Assembly (NCBI GenBank): GCA_914767715.1
Contig: OU612068.1
Location: 34,815,541 to 34,879,540, forward strand
Reading direction: 5' to 3'
Length of the DNA stretch: 64,000 nucleotides
From: Membranipora membranacea
Lineage: Eukaryota > Bryozoa > Gymnolaemata > Cheilostomatida > Membraniporidae
Shown: one piece after another, positions 58,054 to 64,000 of the stretch
Numbering within the stretch: position 1 is the stretch's first letter
How the letters are laid out: every line of letters begins with the position of its first letter
Position numbers and translations under genes: made by a program
The notes under the pieces: generated by a model
Databases searched by the model: none
What the model saw: only the letters and a program-made list of their open reading frames with translations
Told to the model about the DNA's origin: nothing

Positions 58054-58203
58054 ATGATTAACACTGATCGCCATGTACCAACTCAGACTCGGAGTCCTAG
58101 ACTAAGGAGAGTGGTGCGGCTCTACCAGGCACAACATAAATTGAGTACTACCTCACAGAGTGGTGTCAATCTCATATCTAAAGAGAAAGCTGACCTTAAC
58201 TAG
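58054..58203 (+). CDS. candidate alternative PMCA 3' exon (tail E)
   Basis: Acceptor CGTGTTTCTAG preceded by a long pyrimidine tract (TTTTTCCTATCTCACCCTCTC), then 49 codons in phase and TAG. RSPRLRRVVRLYQAQHKLS is a basic amphipathic stretch that could serve as a calmodulin-binding or phosphorylation segment. AATAAA follows at 58596-58601. Confidence 0.5.
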   Translation: MINTDRHVPTQTRSPRLRRVVRLYQAQHKLSTTSQSGVNLISKEKADLN

Positions 58204-58595
58204 ACTTGTATACCCCTTCCCCAGTAGATCAGATAAGATAGTAGTGGTCAATCGCATTCTTCAACCTGCAACAATTAACTCTGTCAGGCTGACTTAAAAT
58301 GTGCATTATTTTGAAATGACACAAAATCTCACATTATTAGTAACATAATTTTAGGGTATTTTTCAGGCTTTGTACACTTACACTTATAGTTACTTTTAGA
58401 CAATCTTTTTCTAGGGATGCTGCAGTTGTTTAGACTAACTTTTATTGCAGTTCATTTTAATTCTGTGTTATTTGCTATTGTGACGTAGGGAGAGACTGTC
58501 TTTGTTGCAATGTTTGAATTGTCCACATTTAACTCAACTTGTACATAATTTATGTTTTGGTATCAAATAAGCAAATCTACTAATGATACCTCAAG

Positions 58596-58601
58596 AATAA
58601 A
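58596..58601 (+). promoter_or_regulatory. polyadenylation signal AATAAA
   Basis: Canonical hexamer about 390 bp after the stop of PMCA tail E. Confidence 0.5.
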
Positions 58602-60195
58602 TATTTATTGTGTTTTGGATGAGAAAAACGTCAAGTTTATCTAATCTCTTTTGAATCAATAGATTTTGGATCGATTTAAAAAAACCGATAATGTGGTACT
58701 GATCCAAACCACTCGGAGAGTGGTGGTACTCGGGGAGTGGTGGTATGTCCGATTGTACCGGGCCAACAGACATGTTCCATCTGATGACGTCATAACCTCA
58801 CAGCAGTCGATTATTTGCTGTATTTGTTGACACAATGTGCCCTTGTTTTTCTCTCCGGGATATACTGGAATTACTTGTAACCCAAAAGTAAACATAGACG
58901 AATCTGAGACTGTGTTGTGGTGAATGTTTAGAAATGTCCATGTAAAGGTATGTTTATCATTTCTATAATTGTATTTTTTTGATCAAACTTTGTTTTGTCT
59001 CCATCCTATTATTTTTACATAAGCTTAATTGCATGTGCCAAAATTTTAGCTATCTAAGAATGAATGTTTGTTTGGCCAAACATCTAATTTTTTTATTTGT
59101 CATGATTATTTGAGATGGGAAGAGTTTAGAGTTTATTATATCTACCATCACAGTATCAGAATTAATTAAGACTCTTAAAAGCCCTCGCTCTAAATCATCT
59201 TTATGGATGCAGAAACTGTAGGAATTTTGAACAGTTAATATTATAATTTAAACTGAAATTCATTATTGCCTCCCCTATGATCAGGTACTCTTCATATCGA
59301 TGTGATTTGATCTACTTGATCTATTTGCACCTAGGATATTTACTTGCACTTACTTTTGTTGTTTTTTTACTGTCTTATAGAACTCAACAATTGTACATCT
59401 GTTGAATATTCACGAACACGCATCCCTGCATATGAGGAGACAATCCCTTATATCTAACAGCAAATCACTAACAACAATCAAGCACTAATAAGTTCACCAA
59501 ACAGTTACTATGGCTATGTGATGTTTGCCATAGTGACTGGATGACAGCAGATTAATCCTGGTATGTGCTTAGTACATCTATTAGTTCAGATAGTCTTCTA
59601 AATGAGGCGACCGTAAACTTATATGATATGTTATTAGATATTTTTATGGAGGTGATTTGTGGTGGTGTGCAACATCGTAAACATGGAATTGCCTTCCTAT
59701 CCAAGACATTCAGCAACACATTGGTTGTAACCATATATTCAACAATGTACTCCCTATAACAGTACGTAACAGTACATAACAGTACATAAGCCAAACCATT
59801 TACAAGGCTTTCTCAAGCAGATTTTTTTGGTACAAAACACAATGTCAAAAGAGAGATACAAAAAAATTATGCTGTTGTAATATATCACAGTTATGTTCGA
59901 GGAGACAACTTCTGTTTGCTCTTCTGTTACGTTGTGTTGGTATTGTTGTTATTAACTTTATATTATGTTATATTATATTATGTATTTCTTTATCCGCAAA
60001 CAAAGTTTCAGGCTACTTATACAATAAAAAGTCTGATGAACTTCCTGTATTAACATAGAAAATAGTGAAATAGTCCTTCCACCGTTACAGCTCCCACCGG
60101 TACAGCTACATCTTTCACCCTCATTCCAAACCCTGATATCCCTGTATATACGGTGCTTCTGCAAGTTGCTCTCATTTAGATGTTTTTTTCTATAG

Positions 60196-60378
60196 ATTAA
60201 AGTAACGCATGTGGTAGAAGATGACCAAGAGCGGATATCAGCTAGAGTGAAGAGAAGCCAGAGTTTGACAGCCCTGAGAAAACACTCCTCACTGACAGCT
60301 CCGAGTCCCTCTGATCGTACGAGTCATTCTACTTTATACGATATTGGAAAACAAAGAAGCCTCAACACACCAACATAG
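60196..60378 (+). CDS. ATP2B: alternative PMCA 3' exon (tail F)
   Basis: Acceptor TTTTTTTCTATAG, then 60 codons in phase and TAG. It begins IKVTHVVEDDQERISARVKR, keeping the Ile-Lys/Arg-Val start of the family but replacing the aromatic/basic calmodulin anchor with an acidic stretch, then has SQSLTALRKHSSLTAPSPS with Arg/Lys-x-Ser sites. Expected to change calmodulin affinity. The next AATAAA seen is at 61245. Confidence 0.65.
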   Translation: MKVTHVVEDDQERISARVKRSQSLTALRKHSSLTAPSPSDRTSHSTLYDIGKQRSLNTPT

Positions 60379-62552
60379 AACTCACCTTACAAACTAATCA
60401 GGATTGTTCCTACTGTATATAAGACCGACCCATATATATCGATCACAGCCATCCTCTCACTATCGTACTGATCAGACGATATACTCACGGCCAATCATAT
60501 CAAGTGCCCCGTATTGAATTTTGAGTGTGGAAATCATGATTTTTGTGTGGAAGTGAAGTTCCGTATCGGTTTGAAAATGATGATGGTGCCTCCCTCCTTT
60601 GATCACGGAGGGTACATCGCACCCTCCCTTCTCTGAAGACAAACCAGTTTCAGCGATAGATTGAGGAATCGTCTTCAGTCACTCCTGTAACTACACAACT
60701 CCTAATTACTTTCAAATTTCGCTACTATCGTTGTATCTTTTCTATCATAAATTTAAAATCTGTAAACATTAACCGGGGTTTAGTGTTGCTTGATGTTTTC
60801 CATTTGTGCAAGAAGAAAGTAGCAGTGTATTTGTTTGACTGTGGTAAATTTACTTGTCTGTAAATATGACATAATATTAACTGAGCTACAATAATGGATA
60901 ACTATAATTTATGGTTCTGTTTTAGCCATGAGTGAAGAACTCTTAGAAGTGACAATTGACAATTTCAGATGATGCTTTTTAATTTCTTCACAATCAAAGA
61001 TTTTTGAGTATAGTATTGTGAGAGTAGTTACATTTACTTAGATATATTGTTTCAATATGAAAAGCTGGGAATACCAGGATAAAATGCTCAAGTACCCAGT
61101 ACAGAAAAGCACTCAGATTATTTGCATTAGTTTCTTGTGCATAACATTTGGAATAGGGTCAAAAATGTTTCAAAAATCAAAGTGTTTGAAATAGACTGTA
61201 AAGCAGGCAAACAATATGTGCAAAGACATGTATATGTGGAGCAGAATAAAGCCAGCATGGGTTATTGAGCTTCGAACAGCTGATAAATGTGGTAAGTGTG
61301 GTAAGTGTGGTAAGTGTGGTAAGTGTGGTAAGTGTGGTAAGTGTGGTAAGTGTGGTAAGTATTTCATACTGGCCCCAAAAAGACAGTTAGATGAGAGATA
61401 ATGTAAATAATGACCTTATGACCTTATGTTGAGAATTAAATATCCAATAATTCCCACAAATGTTCCTTGATGGGAATAACAATAACACATACAGAAATCC
61501 CAAAAGCTGCAGCATATGACTTAGTTCTATATCATCCCATTGAGTTAACGGCACATGAACAGGATAAGTATATATCTTGACGTTACCCCATCCTGCTTGG
61601 GTTTAAGTTTTGAGAGTTTTGTATCACATTCGTCTTATAAATCCATGTTAGAGTAAATCCATGTTAGAGTGATGAAACTCCTCGACAAAATGAACAGGTA
61701 TATCACTGCTCACTGGTTCAGCCCTGAAGATACAAATCAAATGGCTTGTTAAAATTATCATATTAATCACCTCACTACAGCTGGATGGCTGACACAAATG
61801 CAGTATGACAATGCTTAGGTCCATAGCAGAAATGAATAGTATATAGTAAGGATCATAGACTCAGAAAGGACACTTATGTGAATTATTTTTTTGAATGTTA
61901 GGTTGCGGTTAGGGTTGTGAACATAAGTTTCATCTAGGGAGGGAGGGGCTTTTCTTATAAACAATTCCAATCTTCAAGTACAGTTGGACGCTAGAAACAA
62001 TAAATAATCAATAATAATTAATATCTCAATATACATTGGCATGTTTATCTCAAATCCGTTGTTCTAGCAGGAGGGAGGCTATATTTCTGTTGTTCTAGCA
62101 GGAGGGAGGCGGTCTAGCAGGAGGGAGACTATATTTTTATGGAAAAGGAAGAGTAAAAATTTGTTGAGGGAATATAGATATAGGGATCTGTACTCGGCAA
62201 AAATACAAGTATTCAAATATTTATAGTCTGGGTTCTCAACTGACACTATCGTTTTTTTGCTAAAGTTCTTATCACTGAAATTCAGCTCTATTCATAATTG
62301 TGATGGAGTTGAAAGTGGAAGTCTTTTGTGGCTCTTGCAAGGAGCTGAAATAAGTACTTAGGATTTGCAGCTATTTAAAACAATTATTGATTTTCTACTT
62401 GAAAACAACAATAAAAACTGGCAGTTATAGCTTAAATTACAATAATTGTAATATAATGCACAGCCCTGGGTATTTTATCAAGTATGACTATTAAATGTTA
62501 CTGAATTATTTATATAAATGAGGAGTTGTGACTGGCGTTGCGACTGGCTGAC
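60379..62552. other. intergenic / PMCA distal 3' UTR
   Basis: No coding exon recognised. Contents: AATAAA at 61245-61250, a 9-bp array at 61291-61360, and a TTCTAGCAGGAGGGAGGC repeat (about 62062-62130, two to three copies). The flanking gene is on the opposite strand, so the two genes converge here. Confidence 0.45.
61291..61360. repeat. 9-bp tandem repeat (GGTAAGTGT), about 8 copies
   Basis: Perfect 9-bp array. Each unit contains GGTAAGT, a consensus 5' splice site on the plus strand. It reads CGK repeats on one strand and LPH repeats on the other; no gene is implied. Confidence 0.95.
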
Positions 62553-63568
62553 TCACTTGCTGTTTGGTGGTGGTGTGTTCGGTCTGACATTAGGCACTGA
62601 CAGCAGACTACAATTAGGTGAAAGGGTTCGAGTAGCCATTATAATCTTTCTTTTATATCTGATGGAGTCTTTCTCAGAAATCTGAGCATCAGAACTTCCC
62701 TCTTCTCCCCCATTTTGTAATTTCAGAGTCTCCTTTATCAGGTCTACACCAGTGGGCTGCCACAACACTACCTCCTTGCAGGGTCTGCAAATAAATATAG
62801 CAGCTTCATAAACAGCGTTTCATAAACAGCGTCTCCTTTCAAATCGCCATCCAAACAGTGATCTGACTTTGTACAATAAGAGTAACAAATTTACAGGTAG
62901 GTAGACATTGCCGACAAGTCAAGAAGATAAGAGCAACGATGCTTCCAGTGAGCTGAATGAAGTATATCTATGATGGTCTGACTAACCTTGGGACCAGTAT
63001 CTGTGGTAAACCGCCGCTAGCTATCTCTAACTGAAGACTGGGTGAGATGTGCAGAGTCGGTACCGGTGTATATGATTGGTCAGACGACTCAGTATCCCCG
63101 CCCATATCTACTCCTTCATCCACTTCTGTATCACTGGTATTCCCATGTAGCCTGCCAAGTAACAGGTAAATGTAGAATAGTATAAAGTATAAAAGTTATC
63201 ATCATTAGAGAAGACTAAAATGTAGGTTACACCATTCACTTATTGAGAAAATTATCAAAGCACCAATATATACGCTAGTCTTTGATTAGTATATATGTTT
63301 AATAGAAAAGTCAAGTAGATCATCTCAAATCACTAGAAATGCAACTTACTTATTTTCCAGTGCATGGAACCTTTGCCACATTGCATCCATCGTCATTGAG
63401 CATTGTACTGAATTCTCTGTTGCCCCTGTAGATGGCGCTTGTTTACCTATACCCTGTTGTGTTTTAGGAGGGACAGTCTTTGAGGGGTTTAGTGACATGC
63501 TGCGAAACTGTTGAGCCACCTTCTCCTCATTAACATGAACCTTACAAGGAGGATCGTCTTTGTATAAC
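62553..63568 (-). CDS. 3' part of an unidentified small gene (weakly HCFC1R1/CCDC117-like)
   Basis: Three exons in transcript order, 63350-63568, 62987-63151 and 62553-62784, with GT/AG edges and closed phases. They encode about 205 C-terminal residues; the 5' exon(s) are not found and may lie beyond 63720 or outside the window. Visible: VHVNEEKVAQQFRSMSL near the start, an acidic/Ser-rich middle (TSDTEVDEGVDMGGDTESSD), HISPSLQLEI, then PCKEVVLWQPTGVDLIKETL and a basic tail RYKRKII. The order 'EE-x-VA-x-x-F-x-x-x-SL ... E-(V/L)-(V/L)-L-W-x-P' recalls small nuclear proteins such as HCFC1R1 and CCDC117. That link is recollection of short motifs, not an alignment, so I give no symbol or function. 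Confidence 0.6.
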
Positions 63569-63744
63569 CTGTCAATACAATGTGGTAATTTATATAATAA
63601 CAAGCCATATATCATCTCATAAACAGCAGAAGGACAAAGAGATGTCTCAATGCTTACATATTTTATCAATAAGGGTGATGGTGATGATGGTTTTAAACAT
63701 ATTGGCAATTATATTAGTTAAAATTTAAAATGGCACGCTTATAG

Positions 63745-63800
63745 TAGGTGGTAGCTCAAGTGTTGGAGGTCTCGGGTTTGAATCCCTGCAGTCTACCGAC
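63745..63800 (+). mobile_element. tRNA-derived relic (SINE head)
   Basis: TAGCTCAAGTG fits the Pol III A-box consensus exactly, and GGTTTGAATCC is a B box with one mismatch, within CGGGTTTGAATCCC. The gap between boxes is only about 12 bp instead of about 30-35, so the anticodon region is deleted and this is not a functional tRNA. The following sequence (to about 63850) may be the SINE body. Confidence 0.5.
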
Positions 63801-64000
63801 TACTGGGCTCAATTAACGCCCCAGGTGCGATCCAACCTGTCTGCAAACTGAGAGCAACTTGGTGCCAAAAATGGCGGCCACACCCTTCAGTCGCCTTTAT
63901 TTCTCAGTTTTCGGACAGAGACAGACTTGCAATTGTTTTTAAACTCCTTTTTAATATGGATACTACTTTTGGATAATTTCACCGACGATTTGCTGCTTTT

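Noticed and set aside
63745-63830. A functional tRNA gene
   Set aside because: The A and B boxes are too close, with no room for an anticodon arm, and no acceptor stem pairs.

Overview
The window is animal (metazoan) genomic DNA: AT-rich, with short exons of roughly 27-400 bp bounded by GT/AG, introns full of minisatellites, non-LTR retrotransposon debris and non-autonomous DNA elements. The gene set (a LIM-domain-binding cofactor, a plasma-membrane Ca2+ pump with a calmodulin-binding tail, RAD54, PRELI) fits an invertebrate. I cannot fix the phylum from sequence alone.

Layout. (1) 1-2.8 kb: a dispersed-repeat arm and a foldback element. (2) 2.8-10.5 kb, minus strand: a RAD54-like recombination ATPase in at least 16 exons; every exon junction I placed keeps the reading frame, and only the extreme N-terminus is missing. 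(3) 10.55-18.9 kb: no gene found. This stretch holds a palindrome-bearing AT satellite, a ~2 kb nested inverted-repeat element, a second copy of the dispersed arm, and a 45-bp minisatellite. (4) 19.0-23.2 kb, plus strand: LDB/Chip adaptor, nine exons, complete. (5) 25.05-26.2 kb, minus strand, convergent with LDB: a three-exon PRELI-domain gene. (6) 26.4-27.4 kb: a 38-bp satellite carrying a tRNA-like A box, then a decayed CR1/Jockey-like LINE (28.1-29.98 kb). (7) 30-35 kb: gene-free as far as I can see. (8) 35.05-60.4 kb, plus strand: a plasma-membrane Ca2+-ATPase (ATP2B/PMCA) with 20 core exons, optional small exons in the site-A region, and a run of candidate alternative last exons. All of these join in frame exactly where vertebrate PMCA splice site C lies, inside the calmodulin-binding domain. 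Its introns hold a hAT-type MITE with a clean 8-bp target duplication, a LINE fragment with an open 282-codon ORF inside a hexamer satellite, and several minisatellites. (9) 62.5-63.6 kb, minus strand: the 3' three exons of a small gene with weak HCFC1R1/CCDC117-like features, then a tRNA/SINE-like relic near the window end.

The genes do not form a pathway: RAD54L acts in homologous recombination, LDB in transcription complexes, PRELI in mitochondrial lipid transfer, and PMCA in Ca2+ export. The most interesting signals are the PMCA array of alternative C-terminal tails and a minisatellite in RAD54L that has copied an exon end together with its 5' splice site about ten times.
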